A DNA stretch of 64,000 nucleotides. It comes from Labia minor. Its lineage: Eukaryota > Arthropoda > Insecta > Dermaptera > Spongiphoridae. Position numbers and translations under genes: made by a program. The stretch's first letter is position 1, and each line of letters starts with the position of its first letter. This document shows positions 39,960 to 51,535 of this stretch, one piece after another. The DNA is taken from the NCBI GenBank assembly GCA_963082975.1, contig OY720344.1, positions 32,480,033-32,544,032 on the forward strand, written 5' to 3'. Below the pieces are notes generated by a model. That model was not told the DNA's origin. It worked only from the letters and a program-made list of their open reading frames with translations, and did no database searches.

Positions 39960-40425
39960 TACTTTCCCGCATACTTCGTATAAGGGAAGTATTGGAATCG
40001 TCAAAAATTTCGACTTCGAGATTTCGATAGATCTTGACGTTTTAGACCTTCCTGAGTCGGAAAATACCATTTTTCGAATTATATCTGTGTGTGTATGTAT
40101 GTAATGTTTGTCTGTGAGCAAATTTACTCAGAAACTAATCAAGCTAGGACTTCGAAATTTGGTACACCGATATTATTCACAGTTTGTAGATTTCTATCAA
40201 AATTTCGTCAAAATCGGTTAACCGGAAGTGGTACTCTACCTACACTGGTTGCGTTTACCTTTCAAGTAAAGTACCAGTTTGCTTCGAGATATTTGCTTCA
40301 TATTTAGTATATAGATTTAAAAATATGAAAAAAATTCGGATACCAAATTTCATCATGATCTGACTACCGGAAGTGACATTTTACCTATACAAGTAGCGTT
40401 AGGTGTATATTAAAAATATATATAT
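39960..40425 (+). mobile_element. hairpin-headed non-autonomous element, family C
   Basis: It opens with ATACTTC-(8 nt)-GAAGTAT (39971-39992). It then follows the same plan as family B: GTATTGGAATCGTC, TTCGACTTCGAGATTTCGAT, a TG-rich microsatellite (about 40087-40105), then CTTCGAAATTTGGTACACCG and CAAAATCGGTTAACCGGAAG. It is related to family B by plan rather than close identity. The small frames at 39903-40307 are by-products. Confidence 0.55.
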
Positions 40426-41480
40426 AATAGTGTTAAACCATTTTACTTTATAATTTAAATTAATTAGTTTGTTTATTTTTATTGTTGTTAAAACATAATA
40501 ATAATAACCTAATTACCTTTATATATGCGGTAAAGTCTAGGAGAGAACACTCACGATTTTTTCAAATGCCTTTCATTTATAATGACATGTTAATGGTATA
40601 TTAACTTTTTGTTTTAATAAATAAATAGTTGCAAAGAATTTAGTGTGAATCTTTTTTAATATGTCCTATAATTATATTTATTAATAATATAATATTTTAT
40701 TAGTCTTTTAATCCGGCTCGGACAAACTGATTCTAAGTTCTATGCGATATTGATAGTGCAAACGTTCAAGATACCCAAATTTAAAATTCTCTCTTGAAAA
40801 TGGAATCAAAAAAATCGACAAATCGAAACTCAAATCTCACAATTAAACGGGAAAATGCCTTTTTTAATTTTTTAATAAATACTCCTCGCACTATTCTATA
40901 TAAATTTCTATTTTCTGAAAAAATAACTTTATATAACATATATCATATTATGTAATATTTAATGATTAAAATATTTTTTCATATATATATATATATATTA
41001 GTTTATGTTTAATTTGCTATAAATACCATAGTAGAGATAGATTTGAAACTGACTTTTATCCATGACTGTTTATATTTGATTATTATTTTAAATTCAAATA
41101 ATTAAATTCATTTACAAATACAAATAATATATAATAAAAGATAAGCTATCAGTGATACATACGTCTGTCAGATTGCACACCGCACCTCCCACTTTCCACC
41201 CGCTTTTAATTTATATTAATTCAACTTTATTATTTTTTTATCAAAATTTTAACAAATTATATATATAGATATTTAAACATTAAATATAACTCTCTATCTT
41301 CTGATTTTAGACATCATTAAATAAATCAATTTTGTTTAGTAAACTTTTATAAATATTTTATATTAATTATTATTATATATATATAATTTATTTTCATTGT
41401 AAATAAAATTAATTTTCAGTACATATATGTAATTCAAATGAATTTTAAATTAAATATGAAAAATAACTGAATGACTTTTT
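40426..41480. other. AT-rich stretch, no gene recognised
   Basis: The block about 40865-40935 (AATAAATACTCCT and CTATATAAATTTCTATTTTC) is repeated at about 42085-42150, directly right of family B copy 2. An older unnamed repeat is likely. Otherwise AT-rich. Confidence 0.45.
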
Positions 41481-42060
41481 ACTATCTCGCCAGAGATAGT
41501 ATTGTGATCATGAAAATTTTCGATGTTGAGATTTTGATGTTTTTATACGTTTTGAAGGTCCCTGAGTCATTTTCATTAAGGTTGAGAAAAATGTGTGTGT
41601 GTGTGTGTGTCTGTGTGTATGTATGTAGAGAAGATTAAGTAAAAACGGTTTGAGCTAGAATCATGAAATTTGGTATACGGGTATTATTCAAAATTTGTAG
41701 TTTTCTCTCAACTTTTGAGAAATGTAGCTCAACCGGAAGAAGGTCATTCCCTACAACTTAAATTTTTTTTCCACTAAAGTGACCATAAAAATAAAGATAT
41801 GTTTGATAGTTTTTCACATGATTGAAAATTGTATAAAACTGCTATATATAGAATTTCAGCTTGATTGAATCGCTGAAATTCTGGAATTAACAGCAAATCT
41901 CAAGTGCCAACAAGTGACGTGGTGCCATCAACAAAGAGCCAAACAAGTGCTGGTTTAATAAATATGATTTATTAATTTTAATTTATAATTTATAATTAAT
42001 TAAATTTAATTTAAATATAATATATTATGTTATTTAATCCAATTCAAATTGCGAGATAGT
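41481..42060 (+). mobile_element. hairpin-headed non-autonomous element, family B copy 2
   Basis: It starts ACTATCTC-GCCA-GAGATAGT, a perfect 8-bp stem, and ends GCGAGATAGT. The two ends are therefore inverted relative to each other (ACTATCTCGC / GCGAGATAGT). Inside are a (TG)n tract (about 41594-41627), the core CATGAAATTTGGTATACGGG, and blocks shared with copy 1 such as GTGGTGCCATCAACAAAGAG. No coding capacity. Confidence 0.75.
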
Positions 42061-42237
42061 CGAGTTGAGATTCTCCAGCTTATTTAATTTTCAATAAATA
42101 CTCCTAGCTCAACCCTATATAAATTTCTATTTTCTGAAAAAATAACTCAATTATAATTATGTGGTACTTAATATTTGAGAGATATTTATGAGTAAAATCA
42201 ATAATTAATATAAATATAATATGTGTAATGTGCAATT

Positions 42238-43290
42238 CAGGGCTACTAAACTTTTTGCACATAAGATCTACTTTTCTTAAAAGTGTGTCGCAATCACATT
42301 GTCATAGTCAAAGGTGGAAAAAGGGGTGTGAAATGCATACTAAGTTTATACACTAAGTTTCAGTATTATATGCATTTTAACTCCATTTTTCGACACTTTT
42401 ACAAGATAGAATTTTACTAAATTCAAATGCATAATTATTTTATCAACAAGTTTTACTATTTGTTCGTAAATATGAAAAAGTTATAAAAATGCAAAGTATT
42501 ATTTTATGTCAAAATTTCACTTTCTCGTTTTTTTTTTTTGAGTTTAGAAAATTTATCATGAAATAATATGACTTACTTTTTGCTAATCTATCAAAACAAC
42601 CCGTATTCAAATATAGACATCTGGTAAACACCATCAATAATTATTTAAAGAGCCAAAAACTCATGTTCAGAGGAATTAAAGGATCATGAATACATTTACA
42701 ATATTTATTAATTCAAAGTAGCTTCAGATAAAAACTGATTTAGAATTTACTTTGTCGCCTTTACATTAAATTGAACACTTGGTTTGCATGTCACTAACCA
42801 AGAAATCATAATTAAATGTATTCTGAAAAAAATAATAATATTAAAATGTTTTTACGGAAAAATTATAGATATTTAGGAAAACTTTGTAACACATTAGATT
42901 TCTTGAAACAAAGTTGTTATGGTGTTTGAATGGTTGCCTATATGGAAGAATCCAAATTCGATATTTGTATGATTATACTAGTGAAAAGTTTTTAGGCAAA
43001 GTATGAAAGATGTCCTGGTGCTGTTATTATGTAAATGAAGTGCATTTCTAAAAAAATACAAATGCTATTATGAAAAAAATAATGAGTGTGTCATTAAAAA
43101 AAAATGTATTCAAAATATGTAAAGAAAATTGAAAGTTGTACAAAACGTAATTTATGCCTCTCTTATTAAGGGAAACAAAATTTTATATGCAAACCTAGTG
43201 GTGCAAAGATAGTGGTTGTGTTTAAGAGAAGAATCTTTAAATCCTAATTATCAACACCACCACCACGCTTTAAGGTTCGAAGATACTCAA
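42238..43290. mobile_element. possible hAT-like left end, other end not found
   Basis: The string CAGGGCTACTAAACTTTTTG followed by ACATAAGATCTAC and GTGTGTCGCAATCACATTG resembles the left terminus of hAT elements. No matching right terminus or target duplication was found in the next kilobase, and no transposase is readable. The right limit given is arbitrary. Confidence 0.3.
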
Positions 43291-43316
43291 AATAATAATA
43301 ATTATAATAATAATAA

Positions 43317-43380
43317 TGGCTGAGTGGGTAGAGTACGAGATTTCTACACAGGAAGCCTGAGTTCGAATCCCAGCATAGAA
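43317..43380 (+). repeat. tRNA-like polymerase III promoter, probable SINE head
   Basis: An A box TGGCTGAGTGG (43317-43327) and a B box GTTCGAATCC (43361-43370) have spacing normal for a tRNA gene. The T-arm stem is nearly paired (CTGAG/CCCAG). No acceptor stem is possible because the 5' side is an (AAT)n run. It is therefore more likely a tRNA-derived SINE head or a broken tRNA pseudogene than a working tRNA. Confidence 0.5.
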
Positions 43381-43514
43381 CTCAAGATTATATATTTATT
43401 TAATTTAATTAATTAATAAAAATAAAAAAATTTAAATCAATTTAACATCGGCTGTCCCAGCTCCAGGAACTGACAAGCCCTGGTTCTACAAAGCCTGCTC
43501 CGGCAGGATAACCT

Positions 43515-43840
43515 CAAAACAAGCAACCATGAATCGTGATAGAATATCCAGATAATTGCTCTTCAAGAGACAAGATTCACGGATGAAAAATACAATGGAC
43601 TTTAAGAACTATCGCATATTCAAGAGCAAGACGGCCAAGCGAATTGGAAGAGGTTTACCACTTCTGGGCGTGGCGTTCATTGTGAACAAGAAGATCATCG
43701 ATTCAATATTAGAAGTCAATGCCATCAGCAATCGCATCATCACCATGAGGATGGGATGCGCTTCTAAAAATTTATCGGAGCTTTGCGTGATCCAAGACGG
43801 TCCATACGCAATTAATAATAATAATAACTCACAGATTTAA
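43515..43840 (+). pseudogene. non-LTR retrotransposon endonuclease fragment
   Basis: One frame (about 43541-43597) reads IQIIALQETRFTDEKYNG, the catalytic Glu motif of the APE-type endonuclease. A frameshift near 43597 moves the continuation into the frame ending at 43840, with GVAFIVNKKIIDSILEVNAI and SNRIITMRM. These match the order in non-LTR endonucleases (QETR, then GVGF, then a hydrophobic strand). The rest of the endonuclease and all of the RT are missing. An RTE-like origin is possible but not certain. It lies 140 bp downstream of a tRNA-like segment. Confidence 0.7.
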
Positions 43841-44607
43841 TTTTATACATTTATCTGCCAATATATGTGAACAGCGAGAATCACATCAAATTGGCTACTT
43901 ATTTTCGGACTTTATTTATAATAATTTATATAAAAACCATACGTCTATTTTTCAAAATTTTATTTATTGTAATATAAAAAAGGTCTTTGAAGATATCTTA
44001 TTCAGGCAAACCCAACATTTATTAAAATCATTTCATATTAAGCGATATATATACATTTGGTCCGAAATATCTGTTTAGTTGTTTTTTAATAGATAAAACA
44101 TTGGAATTATTGTTTAATATGTGAATCAACATTAATGAAATTAATTTTTAAAACCAATTATATTTTAAATGATTGGCACTTTTATTTTTTATAATCAGAA
44201 AATGTTGGGTCAATCCTTGGATCTTTGGGCCCACTTTGTGAATTTGTTAGTAAGATATTATGATTGCCTATATAAAAGGCAAACCTGGTCCAATATAAAA
44301 TCTCTCCAATATTAATTTAATGACTTTTTAATTATAAAATATAAAATATTGTAATGCTTAATCACTTAGTGTCTAACGAAAAACTATCGTTTTGAGTAAT
44401 AACAGCGATGTATTTTATATTTTGCCGGTTTATCATCTTGCATACTATAAAATGGCTAATAATGTTTAATTTTAGGCATTATGTATAATGTCTAGACATT
44501 TTATAGAATACTTATTTTCAAACTTTGCTAGTAACATATATATATATATATATATAGAAAAACAAGAATGTGAAACGATTTTGATTTTGTGAAAAGAAAT
44601 AATAACA
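43841..44607. other. AT-rich stretch, no gene recognised
   Basis: Nothing recognised apart from an (AT)n run at about 44538-44557. Confidence 0.5.
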
Positions 44608-45660
44608 ACTAGCTGCTCCGAGCGCCTTCGGCGCTCTTCACACCTAGACGGGGGCTCCGCCCCCTGTACCCCCGAGTGATACATAGTATTTGGTTGAAAG
44701 TCTGTATGTAAAAGGTTTTCATCCATTTTGTTTCACTCAGTATAAGTAGATAAGACATGTATTTGTTTTCTTGTAAAATATATTTTAATTTAATCAGTAA
44801 ATTAATTATATATTATTATTGTATTTATCTAACTCTGTGTCTCTACAGTTTTCGAAAGTTCTTAACCGCAGCATCCACATTTCTCTATGCGTCCCAATCC
44901 TGAGCTAAAACCAAATCTTACCCTGTCCCATCTCTCCCATGTCCCTTCCTTCATTGTCTACCCACCTTGGTCCTTGGTCTTCCACCGGATGTTTCCAATC
45001 GGTTTCTCCCAATTTCTAGTTTCTCCAATTCCAACCACGTCCCCTTCCCATCCCAGCCTTCTTGATTTTAAAACCTTAACTATATATGGACATTATTTCT
45101 TGTTATGCCATCTCCACCATCCCCCTGTAACCTCATCTTCTTTTGCCCTATAAATGCTGCGAACAATATTAATCTCACAAATACTCCAAATCTACTCTCG
45201 TCCCCCAGAGTTATCGATAGGGTGACCAAACGTCCCGTCTTTAGGTGCTCTGTCCCAAAAATGTCTTCGTGACACCCTACTGTTTTTTCAATATTTATGA
45301 CATTTCGTAATTTTTTTTTCAAAATTTTTTCAATTTAGTTCTAAAAAAAAGGTATACCGTTTGTCCCGGTTTGGTGTTTTCGAAATATGGTCACCCTAGT
45401 CATCGATCAACATGAAAAATAATTGTTTTATATATTTTAATTTTGATCCTCTTTGATGAGATAAGCCCCTTTACTGCATAATAACAGGCGTTACTCAATT
45501 ACAACGTCGATTTAAATTCTTCTCGAATATTGTTATCCTTCGTGATTAGAGATCTTAAGTATTTAATTATTTATACTTTTTCAAATTCTACATTTTGTAT
45601 GTTAATTGTATGTAAGTCGTATCCGTATCATAAATCTTGAATTTTTTTGTTTAATTACAT
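44608..45660 (-). pseudogene. RTE-like non-LTR retrotransposon remnant with 3' extension (copy D4)
   Basis: This minus-strand copy has the same order as D1. The post-RT region includes ESRFGVF and FIGQKK (about 45200-45120), then the C-terminal tail region (about 45060-44840), AT spacer, and the two GC hairpins (about 44617-44670), ending at CTAGT. Multiple frameshifts and stops. A 181-bp hAT MITE interrupts it at 45218. The hairpins are perfect (GAGCGCC-TTC-GGCGCTC and GGGGGC-TCC-GCCCCC), as in D1. Confidence 0.8.
45218..45398. mobile_element. 181-bp hAT MITE nested in RTE-like copy D4
   Basis: Terminal inverted repeats TAGGGTGACCA / TGGTCACCCTA are perfect over 11 bp. The flanks GTTATCGA (45210-45217) and GTCATCGA (45399-45406) are an 8-bp target duplication with one change. 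Interior wording AACGTCCCG...TTTGTCCCGG is also inverted near the ends. The 8-bp duplication places it with hAT. No coding frame. Confidence 0.88.
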
Positions 45661-46052
45661 TTCGGTTGATTTTTCCCCAATTTCTCTAATCACATGTCTC
45701 CTCTTCCAGTCCAATTCTTTTACCTGGCTTAAGAAATTTTTTAAAATTTTAAATAGAGGGAGAGAGAGAGGTTCTAATTATATATATATATATCTGTTTC
45801 TATGACAGCAAAAAAGTAAACAAATTACACATTCATACAAACTCTCCTTTATATACATATATTTCTGGAAAATCAAACACCCGCAGCTCAGCTCAGGAGT
45901 TACCTAAGATTCTAATTTATTTTTTATTTTTCATCATTTGAGGTACCCTTCACCTCAGAAAAATTTGGTTACCTTACTCCTTGTAGTTTAGGCTCTGGAG
46001 TTTTTTGCGTACAGACGGACACTATCGTATTAAATATATAGATTTTAAATAA
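45661..46052. other. AT-rich stretch with fragmentary repeats
   Basis: Contains (AT)n near 45781 and, at about 45996-46048, a short fragment with GTACAGACGGACACTATCGT. This is likely a broken end of another GACR-bearing repeat. No gene recognised. Confidence 0.4.
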
Positions 46053-46719
46053 GTTGACCTGTGGCCAGGTCCGAACCGACTGACTGTTTGAAATAAATTA
46101 ATTTCCAGCTACAGAAACAATTTCAAACAATTTTAATATATCTATTAATGTAATAAAAAACAGATATGGATACATAAATAATAAATATAAACATTTTTAA
46201 TTTTATTTTATTTATAATATATATGCAAGACCAGGCTGTGACGTCATGAATGGCTGGATGAAGTCATATAATTTTAAATCAAGAAAAAACTAATAAATAT
46301 GATTTTTCTCGAGGATAAAACCAATACAAAGTGCATGATTCGTGGTGATATATAAAAAAATCTCCTTTGGTGTGAAAATAACCCTTTCCTTCCTATCGTC
46401 GATCGCTAATACTACCACTTCCGGTTTCCGGAATTGCACCAAAAGTTGATCAATTCATCCCACTGATGCATTAAGTAAATATACCAAATTTCATCAAAAT
46501 CGGTTGAGCCGTTCAGGCTGTACACATCTATACGGACGGACGGACGGACAGACGGACAGACGGACAGACAGACAGACGGACAGACGGACGGACGGACAGA
46601 CATCATGCTAAAAATACTTTTTTCTGTTTAGAAAATGCATGATTCGTGGAGATATGTAAAAATCTCCACATGTGAAATTTGGTGTGAAAACAATACCTCC
46701 CTTACTATCGTCGGTCGGT
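46053..46719 (-). mobile_element. Helentron-like non-autonomous element, copy A3
   Basis: Same ends as A2 (GTTGACCTGTGGCCAGGTCC ... GTCGGTCGGT) and the same core. Its GACR tract (about 46532-46602) is the longest of the five copies. It shares small private gaps with copy A4 (for example CTCCTTTGGTGTGAAAAT, where A5 has extra bases). The 64-codon minus-strand frame rich in Ser-Val-Arg-Pro and Cys is the translated microsatellite. Confidence 0.82.
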
Positions 46720-46905
46720 AAAAAGGAATAAAGTATATTGTAATATTATTATTAAAAACACATATTTTGATATTTTTTTTTTAATTTTAATAAAATCAAA
46801 TTCCAATTTAAATATTTATTGATTACTTAATCATTTTTAATATTTCGACTTGATTCTAGAATTGTATGATTCTAAATCAAATAATAATCGATATTAATAA
46901 ATATA

Positions 46906-47165
46906 TGCGAAGAATCCTATTTTCAAATACTCTAAATCTGCTCTCGTCTCCCAAATTTATAGACCACGCCTTATATCCATATAACACAACCGACAAAATA
47001 TTTATTTGATATATTATAATTTTGATTCCCTTGGATAATAATTATGACAAGATAAGCTCTTTTACTGGATGATAATAATCGTTATTCGATTTCAAATAGA
47101 ATATTAATATCATTCGTGATTACTAAACTAAGTATTTAAATTTTTCTACTTTTTCAAATTCTATA
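46906..47165 (-). pseudogene. RTE-like RT fragment (copy D5)
   Basis: It aligns with 2435-2680 of copy D1: AGAATCCTATTTTCAAATACTCTAAATCTGCTCTCGTC-type wording and the downstream CATTCGTGATTAC block. It covers only the segment around the post-catalytic LYG..W region and upstream. It is more diverged than D1 and lacks both the C-terminal tail and the hairpin end. Confidence 0.65.
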
Positions 47166-47229
47166 CTAATATACATTTGAATTATAAATATAATAATAAG
47201 AATATTACACAAATATATATACATATATA

Positions 47230-48276
47230 CAGAGTCGTCCTAAGATTTTCGGCGCCCGTGGGCTTCTAAAATTTTGCGCCCCTTTTCATAAGAAATTTTC
47301 TAATAAATTCACGTAAAATAAAGACACTTTTCAATAAAATTTGAAACAGTGTCATTTGTGTTGAAAATGTTATATGTCAACATTTTCAAACTGCACAATT
47401 ATCGCTGCTGTTAGGATTCTTATTAAATATTATTTATTCAATGCTTATACGGATATAATGAATAAGAAAAATAGATATGTATTTTGAATGTGTATGATTA
47501 AAATTTTTGAAGTGATGTCACTCCAGGTTGGAGGTTACTATAAAACTACTATTTAACAATAAGAAATAAGTTGACCTGTGGCCAGTTCCGAACCGACCGA
47601 CGGTTTGAAATAAATTAATTTCCAGCTACAGAAACAATTTCAAATAATTTTAATATATCTATTAATGTAATAAAAAAACAGATATGGATACATAAATAAT
47701 AAATATAAACATTTTTAATTTTATTTTATTTATAATATATATGCAAGACCAGGCAGTGACGTCATGAATGGCTGGATGACGTCATATAATTTTAAATCAA
47801 GAAAAAACTAATAAATATGATTTTTCTCGAGGATAAAAACAATACAAAGTGCATGATTCGTGGTGATATATAAAAAAATCTCCTTTGGTGTGAAAATAAC
47901 CCTTTCCTTCCTATCGTCGATCGCTAATACTACCACTTCCGGTTTCCGGAATTGCACCAAAAGTTGATCAATTCATCCCATTGATGCATTAAGTAAATAT
48001 ACCAATTTTCATCAAAATCGGTTGAGCCGTTCAGGCTGTACACATCTATACGGACGGACGGACAGACATCATGCTAAAAATACTTTTTTCTGTTTAGAAA
48101 ATGCATGATTCGTGGAGATATGTAAAAATCTCCACATGTGAAATTTGGTGTGAAAACAATACCTCCCTTACTATCGTCGGTCGGTAAAAATATATAAACC
48201 AATAAAAAATGCCGCCCCCAGAAGGATTGCGCCCTAGGGCTATAGCCCAATTAGCCCTGTGGTTAGGGCGGCCCTG
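47230..48276. mobile_element. hAT non-autonomous element, split by Helentron-like copy A4
   Basis: The ends are CAGAGTCGTCCTAAG and TTAGGGCGGCCCTG, an imperfect inverted pair. The exact 8-bp duplication CATATATA flanks it (47222-47229 and 48277-48284). Without the Helentron-like insert (47570-48185) the element is about 430 bp. GC-rich terminal wording (GGCGCCCGTGGGC; GCGCCCTAGGGCTATAG) fits the hAT class. No transposase is readable. Confidence 0.85.
47570..48185 (-). mobile_element. Helentron-like non-autonomous element, copy A4
   Basis: Nearly identical to A3, 850 bp away, but with a very short GACR tract (about 48051-48068). Both terminal features are present: the hairpin with one change (GACCTG-TGGC-CAGTTC) and GTCGGTCGGT. 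It sits inside the hAT element at 47230-48276, so it is younger than that element. Confidence 0.82.
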
Positions 48277-48284
48277 CATATATA

Positions 48285-49616
48285 TATTATGATGTAGAAT
48301 AATATTTTCTTCGTTTTTTTCATTTTCAATCTCATTCCTCTCAGCATCGCAGCTGTAAATTTATTTTGAGTATTATACCAGAAAAAACAAGATTAATTAT
48401 ACAAATAAACTATGTGTATATTATAATTTATATTATAAACAGAAACGTAGCAAAGATACATTTTTTTTATTATCTAATTTATATATAAAACTTTTCTAAA
48501 TTAAATTTTATCTCTTCTTATCTTTGTATATTTCCAAAATGAATCTCCTATAATGAAACATGAAATATGAATGAAATAAAAGAAGGAAAACATTTAAAGA
48601 TGAAGTAAGAAATGATGGATTATTATAAATATATTATAATATAATTAATTAATATATAATAAATAACAATAAGATTTATTACATATTTATTTCTTAATAA
48701 AATATAATGTATATATGAAAAATGTATTATATAATGAAATATAAGAAAAAACTAAAATTGATAAAAATGAAAAATGAGATATTTATTTTTATTAAATTTT
48801 AAGGTTAATTTAAATAAATATATATATTCAAAAAAAAAGTTAGAAAACATAATTTTTAAAAAACATGACGTTTTGATAATAAATTTCAAATCAAATTACA
48901 GAGTATGAGAGACAGTCATCTGAACTACAAGATTTAAACAACTAAAATATTTTTAAACGTTTAAAAAAAAACTTATTGTTAAATTGTATAATAGAAAAAT
49001 ATATTAAAGTACATCTTTGTAATATATAATATTTAAACTAGTGTCTAATGTAAATAAAACTTGCCTGATATTGTTGATGCGTTCTCGTAACAGAGCCAAA
49101 CTAGCATTATTATATATGTTAGTGGCTCTTTTTGTGTATACAACTCTCTTAATATAAAAGCCTTTTGGTATAATATCTTGATCACGACATCTTTTTAAGA
49201 AATTAAAAGAACTTAATAATTTTTCTTTTTTAACAATTAATCTATCATAACTCCTTATTTGTTTTTGAATTTTTAGGTTATATTTCTCACAAATGTAAAT
49301 TAGTTAAGTTAGAATATAATACACTTAAATTATTTATAGATAGATTTAGAGCAGTTATATCGTGATTGCCAAAAGGATTATGAGAAACAAATGATATATT
49401 AACTTAATTTTTTTTATATATATTATTTCTTTACAAATATGATAATTTATTAATATAATATTATAATTGGCTATAGATATATTCGATAACAATATAATAA
49501 TTACATTCACCTGAAATATTTTCCACAATGAAAAAAGCAAAATATTATTATATTTAATAAGTTAAAAAGAAATAATGATGAAAATATATTATATGTTTTT
49601 AATATAAGAGTAGATA
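48285..49616. other. AT-rich stretch, no gene recognised
   Basis: A/T-rich DNA. Around 49060-49230 the complexity is a little higher, but no frame or motif is recognised. Confidence 0.45.
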
Positions 49617-50157
49617 CTAGGTTCAATAAGTTCGCGGAACGGAAATGAAGAAACCAATTTTTATTTGCAAAAATTTGTAAAATTGATTCAAATGGTTACA
49701 ATAATAATCCGAATTGATTATTTTAGCAGTTTGGAGGTAATCTATAAACAAAATTCCTTTTGCATCCCGAAAAACGGATGCTAACACCTTCTTGGCTGAT
49801 TTTTGCACACGAACTCGCTTCGGGGCCTAAGAGCCGGGTTCACACCACTCCTTAGCCTCCTGTTTTGACTCAGGATCATGATGGTAGACCCATCTCTCAT
49901 CCATTGCGATAAATCGAAGGAAAAAGTCGCTTTTATTCTTCTTAATACGCTCCAAATGTTGCTGGCAAAGTCGCATCTGAATGTTTTTTTTTCTATCGTA
50001 AGAAAATGCGGTACCCATTTTGGACATAGTTTTTTGAAAACCAAATTAACACTCAAAATATTGTTCCCTGTACCCACTGAAATGTCTAAAACCTGTTAAA
50101 TCTCTTTCAGTCAATCAACGGTCTTCCTAAACCATATCTTATCGCTCCGCAACCTAG
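49617..50157 (-). pseudogene. mariner-type transposon with broken transposase (second lineage)
   Basis: Outer ends CTAGGTT...(left) and ...AACCTAG (right) are flanked by TA (49615-49616 and 50158-50159). On the minus strand the transposase reads CPKWVPHFLT (the conserved AKWVPRLLT block), then FIAMDERWVYHHDPESKQEA. MDERW holds the first catalytic Asp of the D,D34D set. KSAKKVLASVFRDAKGILFIDYL (here broken for length) follows. The open frame changes near 49830-50030 and again near 49800, so at least two frameshifts are present. The second and third catalytic Asp region is shortened. It differs from the other mariner family in its ends and protein. Confidence 0.85.
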
Positions 50158-50159
50158 TA

Positions 50160-51535
50160 TATGATAATTTTAAATTGAGTAATTATAATAAGAATGAATT
50201 ATACTTAAATAGTAAAAGCTAAAAGAATCAAAGATTACATTATACATTTTTTATTTCAAAATGAAAAAAAAGTTAAAGAAAATAATCGCGATATTCTTTT
50301 ATTTTTTTTAAATTATTAATTAAATAAAAAAACAATTGAATAGGGCCTCCTCCCTCCCCATAAATTAGCCGTTCCAAGCCTCGCCTTACTGAATTTAAAA
50401 AAGTAATGAGAAAGAAATTTCGCCTTATATACTAAAAGACCTTTTAATAAAAAATTGAATTAATGAAAATAAATAAATAAATATAATATAATATATATAT
50501 AATAAATATATCATTAAAAAATATAAAAATGCATTTTAGAAAATTTAATTTTTATTGAAATATTTTTTTTAAGTTGATTATATTGAAATAATTATATTTT
50601 ACAAAAAACATAGGGGTGTGAATGAAATGAAAATTGTTCATAAATTATGATTGTTTAGGCGTGTGTGATATTACTTTAATTTTTATGCATAAATAACTAT
50701 AATAAAAAAAGAGTAAATACTGATAATTGGGTCTTACCTTGGTTGGGATGTAGCAGGCTGAGATGTAATTTGCAAGACATCGTTGCGTTTTGCTTTTTGA
50801 TTGTTGACTGCTCTTAACATTCCTAAAATGACTATTAATTAAAAAGAGGCAAACATAATAATATGCAAAAGGAAAACACAGCACTCACCCCTCTAATAGT
50901 TCACAATAGACTAAATGAAAAATATATTTCTATTTTATTTCAATAATAATCAGGACCGATAATCTCCTTTTAGAAAAAAATATTTTATTTTACTATAATC
51001 GGATTATCTCTTTAAAAGAAAAAAATTAAATAATTTAAATTAATTATTTAAAAATAGCAGTCAATTTTATTTGTTTTATTATACCTAGATAAGGGGCTCC
51101 GCCCCCTGTATCTACTTCGTCATTAATATATAATCAAATACCTTTGTATATTTTGCAACTATTCTGTACAAAAATGTTTTACTTTTATATATTAAACTTT
51201 ATATTGTTTCAAAAATAACATTATATTCAGCATAACTGAGCTCTCATAATTATGAAATATAAAAACGGACACTTCAAATGTTGTTTTTCTTGGGTGTGTA
51301 TTTCTATTCTAATTCTAAAAAAAAATTAAAATACCTAATTAATATTTTATGTATCAAAATAGCCATATTCCGTGGTTGTAGTATATTTTTCATTCCAATG
51401 CATTTTTTCAAATATTTTTTTTCTTTGGTAATTTATTCATAAAAACAGTTTCATGTAAAAATGTGACTTCGCCTTAAGAATTGATTTAATCGTATCTAAG
51501 ATCCACCGTTACCTATTTCTTTGATCAATATGAAA
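50160..51535. other. AT-rich stretch, no gene recognised
   Basis: Includes a lone GC hairpin GGGGC-TCC-GCCCC at about 51096-51108, like the second hairpin of family D but in different surroundings (CTAGATAAGGGGCTCCGCCC). The 79-codon minus-strand frame at 50884-50645 shows no known motif. Confidence 0.45.

Noticed and set aside
46412-46606. Frame encoding repeated Ser-Val-Arg-Pro and Cys-Pro-Ser-Val units, also at 18030-18275
   Set aside because: It is the translation of the (GTCY)n microsatellite and flanking core inside a Helentron-like repeat. The same frame appears in each copy with length set by the repeat.
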